Source: Fasciola hepatica
Lineage: Eukaryota; Platyhelminthes; Trematoda; Plagiorchiida; Fasciolidae
Length of the DNA: 64,000 nt
Assembly (NCBI GenBank): GCA_948099385.1
Contig: CANUEZ040000020.1
Location: 1,240,001 to 1,304,000 of the forward strand
Direction: 5' to 3'
The notes beneath the pieces were generated by a model. That model was not told where the DNA came from and searched no databases. It worked only from the letters and a program-made list of their open reading frames with translations. A program made the translations under genes and the position numbers. The first letter of the stretch is position 1, and each line of letters starts with the position of its first letter. Shown one piece after another: positions 48,251 to 60,325 of the stretch.

Positions 48251-48669
48251 ACGTTCACCGACGTTGTTAACGGAAGACTGTGGAATACCAACCGCGTGTA
48301 TTCTCACTGGGTTTAGGTACGAAGATCACACGGTGGCTTGCGCCGAGGAAGTGTAGAAAGTGACATTTGCAGTTGGCCAATGCGCGAAACATTTGGTGAA
48401 ACAAGTGGTAGGTGTGAGGCGATCGGTTAATCACTACAGCTCATGCCCCGTAGCCTGTACCAATAAAACCAATCAAGCAGGCGTGGACCCAATGGAAATC
48501 TTTGTCACAGCATCAGGACTCGATGGTCCTCCCCAACCCTATTTGAATATGGTAAAATAAGGCCTGTTAGAGAACTGTAAACACTTGTGAGAACTTATTA
48601 GTATATCTGATTGGTCAACCCCTCGTCCTTTTTGGAGCATACAGAAACCCGCTGTCACGCCTGGCTTAC
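48251..48669. other. Intronic, no gene recognised
   Basis: Between RTE scraps and the upstream PTB exon. Short plus-strand frames carry no motif. Confidence 0.4.
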
Positions 48670-48872
48670 CAAGACCGTATGTGGGTCTCCAATTCGTTCT
48701 ATCGCCAGGTTGAGGGACGCCCCTGGAAGCACAATGGTCAGCGGCTTTGGGGTACGCCCTTCAACGGCACCCACGCGCAAGAATGTATTGAAAAGTGAAA
48801 AACATTTACCGCGACTCCCAGAAGCCATGATATTATTCAATATATTACGCGATTCAAAGTAATACCGTGCAC
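48670..48872 (-). CDS. PTB-SH2 adaptor, upstream PTB exon (most 5' exon found)
   Basis: A 203-bp exon. The end of the peptide reads KPLTIVLPGASLNLAIERIG then DPHTVL. The pattern of a strand followed by SLNL resembles Shc-type PTB domains (ITLTVSTSSLNL), just before the RRISYATC strand encoded by the exon at 23340. The donor is TTG|GTAAGC at 48669. The acceptor is TTTTTCATGGTTTAG at 48873 upward. It ends in phase 0, fitting the next exon. The first 40 residues, with SRGKCFSLF, fit the loop before that strand but are less conserved. The acceptor choice is less certain than the donor. Upstream exons with the PTB start and initiator Met were not found and probably lie beyond the window. Confidence 0.65.
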
Positions 48873-49489
48873 CTAAACCATGAAAAATGTACATTAAATT
48901 AGTAACTAACAGTTTCGTGTGCTAAAAACCAACTGAACACATCTCATCACCAAAGATATCTTTGAGTCAAAAGCTTTTTATCTATACTCTGGGCCTGAAA
49001 TCACGAGATACTGCCAATAATACCCAAAGTATGCGACGGTGATCAGGAAAAAGAAATCAACTTAAAGCTCTTCCGGGCACAGTTTTACAAAATATTATAG
49101 CACATACTCTAGCTGATTCCAACTTCTGACGCACAATCTCCGCCCGATCATGGTGACCTTTTCCAGTAACAAGAAAGGAACCAATGTACTGAAGGAAATC
49201 TCAATCCCAACAACAAAGGAAGTGACAAACCTCCGCACGTCTAACTACCGTTTCATTCTTGCTGAATATTCCCAACTTTGTGTTCAACAGTGACTTGTTC
49301 GGAAGATCAGCTTCAATTTCATCTAGCTTTTTAGAACGCCCGAGGCTTTGTACAGCCATGCACACATCAGCTGACGAACAACCAGCGCGGACCGTAGCGT
49401 CAGATCCGAAGACGGCGGGAGAAAGCGCACTGAAGGTCAGGCCAGACCAAGTCAGGTCAGGTCAGTTCAGCCCAGTTCAGTTCACTTTG
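48873..49489. other. Intronic, no gene recognised
   Basis: Includes GGTCAGGTCAGGTCAG and CAGTTCAGTTCAC pentamer runs at 49450-49485, bordering the CR1 copy. Confidence 0.45.
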
Positions 49490-51090
49490 CACAGGACAGG
49501 TAATGGAAACGGCCAATCTAGCGTCCAGAATTCCTTCGATGGTATGCACGCTACAGGCGCCTCCAATACCCGAAGTTATTGTAGGAGAAGAAGAAGTGTA
49601 CGCGGAGTTGCAAACGTTGAATAGAAATGAGGCAGCAGGTCCAGACGAGATTCATCCAGAAATCCTTCAGCCTCTGGCCAAGGTCCTGAAGGCTCCGGTG
49701 ACGAATCTGTATGAAACGTCACTTAGAGAAGGAATTGTACCGGAAGATTGGAGGAGAGCAACAGTTGTAGGCATTTACAAGAGTGGACCCCGGCAAAAGG
49801 CCGAAAATTACCGGCCGGTTAGCTTGAATTCAGCACTGTGTAAGTGCCTGGAGTGAATAGTCAGGAAACAGATCTCTAGGCATTTGGTTCAACACAACCT
49901 CATATCAAATGCTCAGCATGGGTTTGTGGCAGGACGATCCTGTCTGACGAATCTCCTGCTGTTCCTCGATGAGGTAACCAAGTGTCTGGACGAAGGGCAG
50001 TCGATTGCGGTCTGTTACTTGGACTTCAGCAAGGCTTTTGATTCCGTGAACCACAGATTTCTGGACGTCAAACTGCAGTCCATGGGAATTGTTGGAAAGG
50101 CAGGACAATGGATTAGTAGTTTCTTAGCAGGGCGAACCTTTAGTGTTAAGTTGGGGAGTCATGTTTCAAAACCGGAAGGTGTAATAAGTGGGGTGCCGCA
50201 GGGCTCGGTTCTCGGCCCTCTGCTCTTCCTCATCTTCATCAACGACCTAGCACGTGGGCTTATAAACCCCACCTTTATGTTTGCCGATGACGTCAAGATA
50301 GCTGGAGTAGATATAGAACTTGACGTGTTAGCAGTACAAAACTGGGCACGCAAATGGGACCTTCCACTAAACCTCACCAAGTGTCATGCTTGACCGCAAA
50401 TACAGGGGCTAATGAGAATAGTGTGGGTTCGTTGCAAGTGGTCTCGCAGGTCAAAGACTTGGGCGTTATAATGGACAACAGCTTTAAGCCATCGAAGCAG
50501 TGCACCTCAGCAGCCAATACGGCCAGGAGAGAACTCTTTCGAGTTAGATCCATTATGTCGTGCAGAGATCCGGAGATTTTCGTTCGGATATATCAGGCCA
50601 TAGTTAGGCCGCATATGGGGTACTGCGTGCAGGCCTGGGCACCGTACTACCAGAAAGATATCGACTGTCCGGAGAAATTGCAAGGGCTAGCCACTAGAAT
50701 GTTGGCTGGGCAAAGGGGGTTTAACTACACAGAGCGTCTCCGTGCCCTAGACCTGTTCTCGATGGGAAGACGGCGCATTCGCTGAGATTTGATAGAAACC
50801 TTCAAGGTAATGAAGAGACTGTCAGGAATAAGCCGAGAAGACCTTTTCTCTCTGATCACCGGGAGAGGTACAAGGGGGTATAGCCTAAGATTACAAAGGA
50901 AGCATTCGAAGCTCCAAATTAGGGCGAAGTACTTCTCAAATAGAGAGGCGACCCTATTGGAATGAGCTCCCTGAGGAGGTCACAAATACCGCAACAGTGA
51001 AGGCTATTAAGAAAGCAGTAGACATATGTTGGTTGGCAGTATACCCCGAGATATGTTAAGCAGCTTTTAGGGTCATATGCAATTTACTTA
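49490..51090 (+). mobile_element. CR1-type non-LTR retrotransposon (copy 1), 5'-truncated
   Basis: Plus strand. The element starts inside the RT fingers and runs to about 51090. It was 5'-truncated and lacks ORF1 and the endonuclease. It lies tail-to-tail with the CR1 copy on the minus strand at 51.5 kb. Confidence 0.8.
49503..50785 (+). pseudogene. CR1 reverse transcriptase, catalytic core readable, frame broken
   Basis: RT in three pieces. Piece one (49503-49856): AAGPDEIHPEILQPLAKVLK and AENYRPVSLNSALCKCLE, then a stop. Piece two (49884-50393): QHGFVAGRSCLTNLLLFLDE, CYLDFSKAFDSVNHR (first catalytic Asp), SGVPQGSVLGPLLFLIFIND and FADDVKIAG with the intact Asp pair near 50285. After a frameshift near 50390, piece three (50354-50785) reads VKDLGVIMDNSF, IVRPHMGYCVQAWAPYYQKD and MGRRRIR. 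After one more stop the frame continues DLIETFKVMK. One stop and one shift interrupt an otherwise well-kept RT, so this copy is young to middle-aged. It is inactive as it stands. Confidence 0.85.
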
Positions 51091-51479
51091 TTGTTTCCAC
51101 CTTACTCTGTCCGGGCTGATACTGCACAAAATTTCTGCCTTTCAGAAAAAGAAAATCACGCAGTGTTGGGAGCTACGGAAACGCGCTGACAACACAACTT
51201 TCTGGACAAGCGATTGGCTCCATCCACACAAAGTTCTGTCCAAACTGAACTGGACTGAACTGAACCAGTTATGCACCCACCATTGCCGAGTGTATTTCGT
51301 CGAATCCCCGCTAAATATGAGAGGGAAACGAAAAACCTCTTAGCACATCAACTGCAAGAGACATTATCCATCGTGAGCGTTCACTGAGACAGTATGCATT
51401 GAGGGAAAAAGTCTGCTAAGACATACTGCAGAAGGACCACAGTGTTGCCCGTCATCCATCTGGTTGACCTACTCAAGGC
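51091..51479. other. Junction between two CR1 copies
   Basis: Non-coding. It contains a GAACTGGACTGAACTGAACC run at 51245-51264, the inverted counterpart of the pentamer run at 49460-49485. Confidence 0.4.
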
Positions 51480-52084
51480 TTACTGCGAGGAAATATCTCG
51501 TACCACTTGCGACCAGGGGCACCTTTGAAGGATTGGACTGTCTGCAGATCTACCATTCCACCAGGCAGACCGTTCCAACTGTTCACAACCCTGTTCAAAG
51601 AAGTGCTATATAGCCATCAACCTAGATCGAGCTTTTATCAACTTCTTTTCATGTCCCCTTGTTCTGGAGTCTACGGCCACTTGGAATAGACTATCTGGTC
51701 TAAGGCCAGAAAAGCCCTTCATTACCTTGAACGTTTCTATGAGATCCCCTTGACGTCTCCTCCTTTCCAACGAGAAAAGATTCAGGTCACAGAGTCTCTG
51801 CTCGTAAGTCTTGACCCTCTGCGCTTCAACCATTCGCGTGGCGAAACGTTCGACTTTCTCTAGGCAGGCGGCGTCCTTTTTCTAGAAGATTGACCAAGGC
51901 TGCACGCTACCTTCTAAGTGAGGTCGTACTATAGCCATGTAAATAGGTACGAATACCTCCGGCTTCCGGCAAGACAAAGCTGATCGCAGTCTAAAGAGCT
52001 CCCCACGAGCCTTATGCGCGGCAGCGTTGCACTGTACCGACCATTTGAAGTCACTGTTCATGATGACCCCAAGGTCTTTAACCC
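51480..52084 (-). mobile_element. CR1 retrotransposon (copy 2), 3' part, separated by the BEL insertion
   Basis: Minus strand. From the BEL border it reads VKDLGVIMNSDFKWSVQC, then AHKARGELFRLRSALSCRK, AIVRPHLEGSVQPW (a stop follows) and LFSLERRRRQGDLIETF. This is exactly the region missing after the RT part at 60707-62204. It ends near 51480 after SWNGLP-type sequence. Confidence 0.85.
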
Positions 52085-52460
52085 TGTAACAACGGGTCGT
52101 GGAAAATCCCCCTTTGACTCTCGCGATTCAGTGATTTTCCTAACATCACTCATTTGCCTACACTATTGACTTGTCTTTACGAACTGGTTGTTTCTATGGA
52201 CTAATTGTTGTTTGTTCGCGCCCGGAGCGCTACTTTGGCACATCCTTGTTCAGGACCTGCGTGATGCACGTGCTGTTTGCTCACACGCTGCTATTCGGTT
52301 TCTCGTTGTTGCGTTTTTGTGATCGTATTATTGAGGTTTGTATATTTTTGATGTCATTGTTCATGTAATAATCTAGTATCGTAGAATATCACGGATAATC
52401 GTCTTTTGATTTTGGGATCCGTTGCGAATTTGGCTACGCATTGCTCAAACGTCCGGTACA
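52085..52460 (+). repeat. BEL 5' LTR
   Basis: Starts TGTAACAACGGG and ends CGTCCGGTACA. Over the central 345 bp or so I count only three differences from the 3' LTR. Confidence 0.9.
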
Positions 52461-52501
52461 ATACTCAATAAATCAATTTGCAATGAGGAAAAACACCCAA
52501 A

Positions 52502-54110
52502 ATGCCAAGAAATGGATCGAAAACATTAGAAACCGGACAGGAAGTAACACGGCAGGTCTCTGGGGAGGTTTTGGGTACATTTAATTTTTTAGTTAATGTT
52601 AGATCGCCTAGTCCTGTCAGTGCTAGTTCATGTGTTAATGAGAGCAATATGGACCGTGAGGATGTTGATTTATATAGGCTGAGAATACTAGACCTAGAAC
52701 AACAGTTACTATCGGCTAGACTACGGGCACAGGCAGCAGAAAAGAAGTATACACAAAATGAGCAAGAGCACGAGACCAGCGACTACGACCCCTCCGATAG
52801 ATCAATGTGCAATAAGATAGGGAACCCCAAGCAGGTTGCCGACTACAAACCACCATCGATCGATTTGCCTAGAGTGGAACTAACGGTTTTCGATGGGCGA
52901 TCACAACACTACTGCAAGTTTTCAAGCAGTTCGAGACGTTCGTCGAAAATGAGGTAACCGACCCTGGACAAAGGCTTCTCTACCTTACTCACTACTGTCG
53001 AGGCCGAGCAAGAGAAGCTATCGACTGGTGTAGCATGCTTGACCCGGAACAAGGCTAAACAAGAGCAAGGGAGATTTTAAGGGACTTGTTTGGCCAACCG
53101 TTCAAAGTAGCCCGTAACCTAACAGAGGGCGTGATGGTAGAGGCAAACAGAACCAAGGGCGACGTCTACACAATGGCCGACCTGGTGATCAAGATGCAGA
53201 ACTGCTCAATAGCCCTCGACCATTTAGGTTACAGGGCTGACCTAGATGCCATGCACAATTTGGAAAACATAGTCTGTCACCTCTCTCCCGAACTACAGGG
53301 TCGGTGGGCGGAAGAGGCAGAACGGATAAGCCGAAGCGACAGAGAAGCTAACTTCGAAGACCTGACCGAATACTTGGACAGGCAAATCAAGATAGCTGAC
53401 AGCAGATTCGGCCGACTTATCCGGGACAGCAACCGGGCAAACAAGCCCAGTGCTAGCCAGGCTCAAACCCCTGCACCGGAACATCCAAAATACCAACCTT
53501 GGACCAATACACATGCCATTTCACTCGATGCTACGGCGCAGCCCAATTGCAGATCCTGTGGTACTAGCCATGGACTACCAGAATGTCCCAAGTTCGGCAA
53601 CGCCACAATAGCCGAAAGGTGGGGAATGGCGAGGATTGCAGGAGCGTGTTTTATTTGTCTCAACACCACGCACCGGGCGGCAGCCTGTAGGACAAGGAAC
53701 CGGTGTGGTTACGAGGGCTGCACGGGCAGACACCATCGGTTGCTGCACCAGGCGAGAGTAACCTTACCCGAGACGAGTAACAAACCCAGTGTTATTTGTT
53801 CAACGTCTCGATCTGCCAAAAAACCAGCAAGTTTAGGCGTAGTCGCCGTGGTAGTATTGATCCCAACAGGAGTGGCCAAAGGGTTGGCCCTAATAGATAG
53901 TGGCTCGGATACCATGCTAGTGAGGAAGGAGTTCGCAGAGAGATAAGGGATCAGAGGGAATCAATCCTCATTAGCAGTAAGCACAGTGAGTGGCACCGAA
54001 GTCATCCAGTCGACCAAACTGCACCTACAACTCGCTTCCTTGGTCAACAACGATAGAGCAGAAACCCTAGAAGCATTCGTTTAAAGGACCTGCCGATGAG
54101 AGCACCTCGG
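52502..54110 (+). pseudogene. BEL gag and start of protease, broken
   Basis: ATG at 52502. A coiled-coil-like acidic N-terminus (LRILDLEQQLLSARLRAQAA) leads to the capsid-like region. A frameshift near 52915 moves into the frame reading FETFVENEVTDPGQRLLYL and CRGRAREAIDWC. A stop lies near 53056, then a long open frame runs 53086-53946. It carries three Cys/His knuckles: CRSCGTSHGLPEC, CFICLNTTHRAAAC and CGYEGCTGRHHRLLH (about 53550-53750), the BEL gag layout, which packages RNA. The aspartic protease active site follows as LIDSGSDTML near 53890-53920. After a stop at 53944 the frame continues with VIQSTKLHLQLASL and breaks again near 54082. Confidence 0.88.
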
Positions 54111-54114
54111 TCAG

Positions 54115-56090
54115 TGCAATCATTATATTATATTATATATTGGTATATTTCTAGGCCATGGTCGAGAAGCACGCGCTAACGCATGATCATGGTGTAACAC
54201 GTTACTCAATAAGATGAAATATTCACAAATTCTAAGTATGTAAGTCGAGAGTATCAGAGATGAAAAAACAAAGACAGCAACAGTTTGAATGGATCATTCT
54301 GATAATGGTTTGCGCGGCAGTTTTGAACCAGTTTCGAATCCGGGCTAGGCGGTGGTGCGCGGTGGATATATCGAGAAAATCGTTAACGCAGTGCTAAGGA
54401 GGCATTGTGAACAAGAATGATGCAAGCCAAGGAAACCAGAGGCCAACTAAGTTTCTGCAGATGGAGTAAATTTTGAACAAGAAGAAAAGGGGGAAAAATG
54501 GACGCATGCGAAGAGGATAGCCATCCATGAAGACAATGCAGACCCTGAATGACGGATTTACCGGAGTTCGATAAACGGAAAGAGTTTTGAAGCAGGGGGA
54601 CATGAGGCCAATTTCGTGAAAGTGAACTGGTGGATGTGGGAGAAACAGCGGTCCATAAAATGGCGAGTTTAGATTCAGGGCCAGTAACATGTACTATTCA
54701 GAAATAAGAAGGCGCAACTGGAGGGTCCTCGAGAAGTGGAGAGTCAAATTCCAGCCGGCTACGGTTCGGAGGATAGATAACCTGTGTTAACGGATGATAA
54801 AAAGGGGAAAATCTTCGCATGGACTTCAGCGTTATGCTGTTTCACTGACAAAAATATCTGTATGTGCTGACGCATTCGCCTTCAGTGTTATTCTGGTAAC
54901 GTACGACATCGAATGCGTAAGTTTCGTCTGGCAGGGCAAAGTATTTGTCGGTCAATCAGCCGAGTCTGGCTGTATATTAGCGGCATGCGCGTGAGCTGGA
55001 ATTCGCGTTGGTTGTGCTAGAAAAAGCTGGACGATCTGATAAGCAATTAGGGGTATCTCCTGTTGTGTGGTTTGATTTCGGTCCCAGTTGCTATGGTAGG
55101 TTCCACTTGAGTCTCTGTCCGTACGCGTCAAAGCGGCCTCCTTGGCTAGCAAATTTGGCGACTGAGATAGTGGGAGACAACGAACCTGAAATAAAGGGAG
55201 ATTGCATTCTGGAAGTGGTTCCAGCTGTGGGTTATGATAATATATGAAGACAATAAACAATGGATTGGTTAGGTCTATGTGAGTGGGGCATGGGTAAAAT
55301 AGGCTCGCAGTGGATTTGAGCTATACTGCTGCAGGCTGACGAAGTTGCGTACACTGGCTTGGTAACTGTGTATGCATTTCAAAGGATTTATTATTTGCCC
55401 GTGAGCACGGCATCGCTGGGATGCTAATAAAAGACCTAGGGCTTCACCGTTAAGAATGGTTAGTAATGATAATCCTCAATACCATTTGCTTACGCAGAAC
55501 GCAGTTTGGCAACGAGGCGATAAGATAGGTTTGAAATAACAAACAGAGCGAGTAGGACTAACATAGTGTTTGCGTGGCACTACGCTGTTACTGTCTCTTT
55601 CGGTATAGTGGTTATTCTATACTGAGTAGTTTCTGAGGAGTCAAAGTAGAAGGAACTATTGGGGTGACAGTGGTGATACATTAGAGGTAATTGGTCTCTT
55701 GCCTTGGATCATTGACGTGAGTTAATCTATGCTCTTCCTCGATAGTGCCATCGTACTATGATTAAGCTCCAATGTGAGCAAGGAAATCTGATGTGGATAT
55801 GATTGCATGGTTACCGTGGTATCTTTTTCGTTGTTATCGTACTGCAAAGCAGGACTACACCGATGTGAGGACTGGTTTGGGGAACCGTGAGGGGTGGGTC
55901 CGAATTTTCGTCAGGGAAGCAAACTCTAACGGCCTACATTCGGTGCTCATGGTAGGCGGCACAAAGGTCAGCTTCAGGTAGGGAGGTAGCACGATACACA
56001 ACTACTGGCATCCAGCACGTGGCGCTCCAAGAATGATCCACACTTTTTTGGACGTTCTTGATTATTTTTTTAATGGTTTTATCACAGTCA
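54115..56090. mobile_element. Unidentified insert of about 2 kb inside BEL pol
   Basis: The protease region stops at about 54112 (KDLPMRAPRSV in one frame), and the next BEL-like motif, LTQWPHLDGV, appears near 56140. These two are adjacent in BEL proteins. The 1.97 kb between them has no BEL, RT or transposase motif that I can read, and only short frames on both strands. It begins with a TATATTA-rich tract at 54123-54145. No terminal repeats or clean target duplication were seen. It could be a non-autonomous element or a filler from rearrangement. Confidence 0.6.
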
Positions 56091-56099
56091 GGTATCTGG

Positions 56100-57860
56100 C
56101 TGTCAGAGAAGGCCGAGCTGCTTTTGGTGGGCGACCGATTCTGACTCAGTGGCCGCACCTCGACGGGGTTACGACCGAGGAGTGGCAGAGTAACGAAATT
56201 GATCTGCTGATCGGCTGTGATATAACGGAAGCGCATTGGGTCCTGGATCAAAGGATAGGAAGCCGCAAAACACCCCAAGCAGTATGCACTATATTCGGCT
56301 GGACTTTATATATTAGTACAGACGGCAGATGCGGCAAACAAATCAACTGCACTTCGGTGGAAACAAAGATCATTGAACAGGCATTCCAACAATTGTATAA
56401 CACCGAATTTGCCGACCTGACCATGGGCAGAGATGCCCCATCACGAGAAGATAGGTTGGCTTTGGAAATGGTAGCGGAGAACGCCAAGTACGCAAAAGGT
56501 CGTTTCAAGGTTCCTGTCCCGTGGAGACCCAACATGAAACCCATGCCAAACAGCCGAGAAATGGCTCTGGAAAGATTAGGATTCCTCAAAACCAGGCTAA
56601 TTCGAGAACCACAGTTAAAGATAGAATACACGCGAGCCATGCATCATAATATTGAATTGGGTTATATAGAAAGAGTAGGTACAGCGATTATCAGCGCAAA
56701 TTTGAGGTGGTACCTACCTCATCACCCGGTCGTGAACCCAAAGAAACCGGGTAAGGTCAGAGTGGTTTTCGACTGTGCCGCGAAATGTCAGGGCGTGTCA
56801 CTCAACGACCATATACTGCAGGACCAAGACTGGACAACACCACTAGTCGAGGTATTTTGTCGTTTTCGGCCAGGAAAAGTGGCCGCCTCTGCGGACATAC
56901 GTGGAATGTTTCTATGAGTGAAGATGCCCGTGAAAGATGGGGACACCTTCCGTCTTTTCTGGTAGCCTGAGAACGACACAAGTCGCGCACCTGACGAGTA
57001 CAGGCTGACCGTGACCCTTTTTGGGGCGGTTTCATCCCCCCTTCTGTGCTAATTTTGCCCTCCGGGAAAACCTCAAGCGTTTCGGCGGCATCAGCAGTTT
57101 GCTAGGAAGAGCAATGGACCACTTCCACGTGGACGATTTTCTGTGCTCCTTTGACGATCCAAATGCTGCTATTCTTTATATGACCGAACTGATCGCCACT
57201 CTAAGTGCCGGAGGATTCAACCTCACTAAATGGACCTCAAACAGCCAAGAGGTGTTCAACGTTATGACGAAGTCCGAGAAAATAGATTGTAAGAGAGAGC
57301 TTTTGGGATCCTGTTCCCAAACAGGGCGCGCGCTTGGTCTTCAATGGAAACCCGGAGGAGACGAATTCACTTTCACTCTAGACCTACCCAAACGATCAGT
57401 CACACGGAGAGGAATCCTATCAGCAGTCTCAAGCCTCTATGACCCCCTAGGTTTCGCTTCGCCATGGCTGTTACCGGGAAAGTGCTTGCTCCAATCGCTG
57501 TGCCAAAGAGGGACGGGTTGGGACGAACCTCTCCAGGATGACGACGATAAGTGATGGCGCGACTGGCTGCACAGCCTGGAGCAACTTTGTGAGATCAAAA
57601 TACAAAGATGCTTGACAGAAATCAAGTGCACAAAAAGACTCCCAACTACACTTATTTTCTGATGCATCAGAAATAGGCTACGGGATAGTTGCTTACGACT
57701 GCTGGGTGGACGCAAATGGTGGGCGGCACAGCCAGATATTATTCGCAAAGACGAGAGTGGCTCCACTGAAAACGGTGTCGATTTCAAGGCTGGAACTGAC
57801 GGCAGCAGTACTGGCCGCGAAAGCCACGACGCTGATTAGATGTCTCGACCGAATAAACTG
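56100..57860 (+). pseudogene. BEL protease end, reverse transcriptase and RNase H, broken
   Basis: Continues pol: IDLLIGCDITEAHWVL near 56200 (end of protease), then RT. Motifs are WYLPHHPVVNPKKPGKVRVV near 56710, ASADIRGMF near 56885 (first catalytic Asp; frame shift follows), FGAVSSPFCANF near 57030 and [12 protein letters not shown] near 57125 (catalytic box HVDD instead of YVDD). Downstream, [20 protein letters not shown] near 57410 is the typical BEL segment between RT and RNase H. RNase H reads DASEIGYGIVAYD near 57660 and SISRLELTAA near 57780. At least three frame breaks and two stops lie between these blocks. Confidence 0.88.
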
Positions 57861-58099
57861 GGAACCAACCTTCTGGAGGACATAAACAACATTACCACTC
57901 CTTTTTTAACGCCTTCGTGGCCAACGGAATCACTATAATCCACGAGTCGACTAAAGCCGATCAATAGCACTATGTAAAATCCGCCAGTAACCCGGCCGAC
58001 TTCTGCTCAAGGGGCCTGAATACACGACAGGTTACGGATGTGGACAATATGACCGGACTACCCAACGGCACCTAAAGAAACGTGGCCAAAGCTATTAAT

Positions 58100-59724
58100 A
58101 CCCAAAGCTGATGATGGTGATATCGAGACTAAAAGACTGATACTGGCTATAAACTTCACGGGAAGCGTAAGCCTGGTAGAGAAACTGTGCCAATTCCCCA
58201 ACTGGACAAAAATGTTAAGAGCCACGGTCTGGTGGACACGACACAAAGTACTCTTATTGATTATGAAAGGCGCAAGACCACAGAACACATTGAATGTGGG
58301 GACGATACTACCGGGCGAGCTGAATCAGGCCGAATTCGACGTTCTACACCTACTGCAACTAGATGTCTTTCCGCCCGAGGCCCGCGAGCTGGCCAGGACA
58401 GATGAAAACACCAAAGGAAGCAGGCTGTTACACAGTAGTTTCCGAGCACTAAACCCCATGCGAATCAACGGACTACTGAGGGTTGGAGGGCGGCTGACGA
58501 ATTCAAGCCTAGAGTACGAAACAAAACACCCCATAATATTCCCCGGTGACCACCACATAACGAGATGCCTGATGGATCATGTACATCGAGAAGAGGGACA
58601 CCTAGGTTTGAATCACTTATTGAACAATATACGCCGATGATTTTGGGTGACAAAGGGACCAGCGACGGCCAAGAGAGTCATAGGCAACTGCATTACTTGT
58701 CGTCGCCGGAGAGCGGTAGAAGGCCAACAAATGATGGCCCCCCTTCCAGCCGTAGGAGTCCAGCCGGGATGGTGCCCGTTCGTGGAAATCGGCATCGACT
58801 GATTTGGCCCGTTACTAGTACGACAGCAAAGGAGCACCCAAAAGAGGTACGGCTGCCTGATAACATGCCTACAATCCAGAGCAGTCCACGTCGAAGTAGT
58901 GAATAAAATGGCAACCAATTCATTCTTAATGGCCCTTCAAAGGTTCATGGCCAGGTGGGGCGTCCCCAAGAGTGTATACTCAGACAATGGCTCGAACTTC
59001 GTTGGGGCTCAAAAGGAGTTAAAGAAAAGTTGGAGCCGCTTGGACACCGCCAAAATAAAAAAACCAGATCGTAGCAAAGATGATAGAATGACACTTCAAT
59101 CCACCTTATGCCAGTCATCGTGGGGGCTTTTGGGAAAGGCTGATACGATTGACTAGGAAAATACTCGCAGCCCTGACCTCACAACAAACCCTCGATGACG
59201 AGACGCTGACTACTTTACTAACAGAAGTAGAACGCATATTGAACAACAGACCCCTGGTGCCGATCGTCCCAGACCCGGAGGGCGAACCGGCACTCACTCC
59301 CAACGACCTGTTGATACTTCGGTTAAACGTAGGAGCAACCACACAGAAAACCCTGCATGGAAAGTACATCGTCGGATGGAAACAAGTGAGCCACCTGGCA
59401 CAGGCCTTCTGGAAACGATGGACGAGGGAGTACCTACCGACACTGCAGCTTCGGCGAAAGGAGATCTCCAAAGAGAGGTCGTTTGGGCGTGGCGAAGTGG
59501 TCATCCTCGTGGAGAGCCACTTACATAAAGACGATTGGCCGGTTGGAGTGACCAAGGATTGTCGTAAAGAAATCGATGGCCTCGTGCGCACGGTGGTGGT
59601 GAGGACGAACAAAGGAGACGTATTGCGAGATATACGTAAAATATGTCTACTTGAAGGCGACAGCGGCGCGGGCGAGGTCGACGCTATCGACCAAGCTATA
59701 CCCATGTCTGCTGATACCAGATGA
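58100..59724 (+). pseudogene. BEL integrase region, broken
   Basis: EEGHLGLNHLLNNIRR and NCITCRRRRA (about 58590-58720) form the His/Cys zinc-binding end. The catalytic core has GID followed by a stop near 58800, then VYSDNGSNFVGAQ near 58975 and HRGGFWERLIRL near 59125 (Asp, Asp and Glu of the DDE triad, in shifted frames). The C-terminal frame 59149-59724 is open for 191 codons: VERILNNRPLVPI, LTPNDLLILR, then a GRGEVVILVESHLHKDDWPVG segment that is the usual integrase C-terminal domain. It joins element DNA to the target. Confidence 0.87.
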
Positions 59725-60325
59725 AGCCGAATTCATTTATTTATCCATCACGTATTCTCCTGTAGGACCGAACCCCCACACCATCTTTGAAGTATATTTG
59801 TGCTTAATTTCATAGAGCATTTACGATGTAGTATGGAGCTAATTGTCTAAACCTTAGCTCACCACACGACACGATACTGCACGTAGAAGTAACGGGGCTT
59901 AGGTCAGGCACACATGCCTACATTTTACTCGTTTTTGCCACACAGCCTTTTGTTGATATTGCAGAAAGTCCTCCTTTGATGTGCAGTCCTACCTGTGATT
60001 CCATTGTACACCCCGGAACGAACACCCACACACACGTACACACACACTCAATCAATCAAGCACACACATCCAGGACAGGACGGCCTTTTACAAGGACAGC
60101 ATCTATGTGCCCCCTTCACGCCCGCCATCGGTTATTTGGTCTCGTGGAAGATGTAGACTAGCCTCACGTCTATGTGGCCGGTGGGTTAGGTGCGACCAGT
60201 TATATAAAGTTGACGACGAGCATTAGGCGCGCGCTGACAGCAGGGCCTAGGTAGGTAGAAAGAATCAGTACCTCAGTACCGAACCTTTGACTCTGTTAAG
60301 GATCCAGGAGGACTTTCGTGGGCGG
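59725..60325 (+). other. BEL 3' untranslated region
   Basis: No coding sequence. It contains a CA-rich stretch (60024-60068). A weak purine run GATCCAGGAGGAC near 60301 may be the polypurine tract just before the LTR. Confidence 0.5.

Noticed and set aside
54394..54690. Minus-strand gene within the BEL insert
   Set aside because: Open for 98 codons but with no motif, and composition like its surroundings. Too weak to call.
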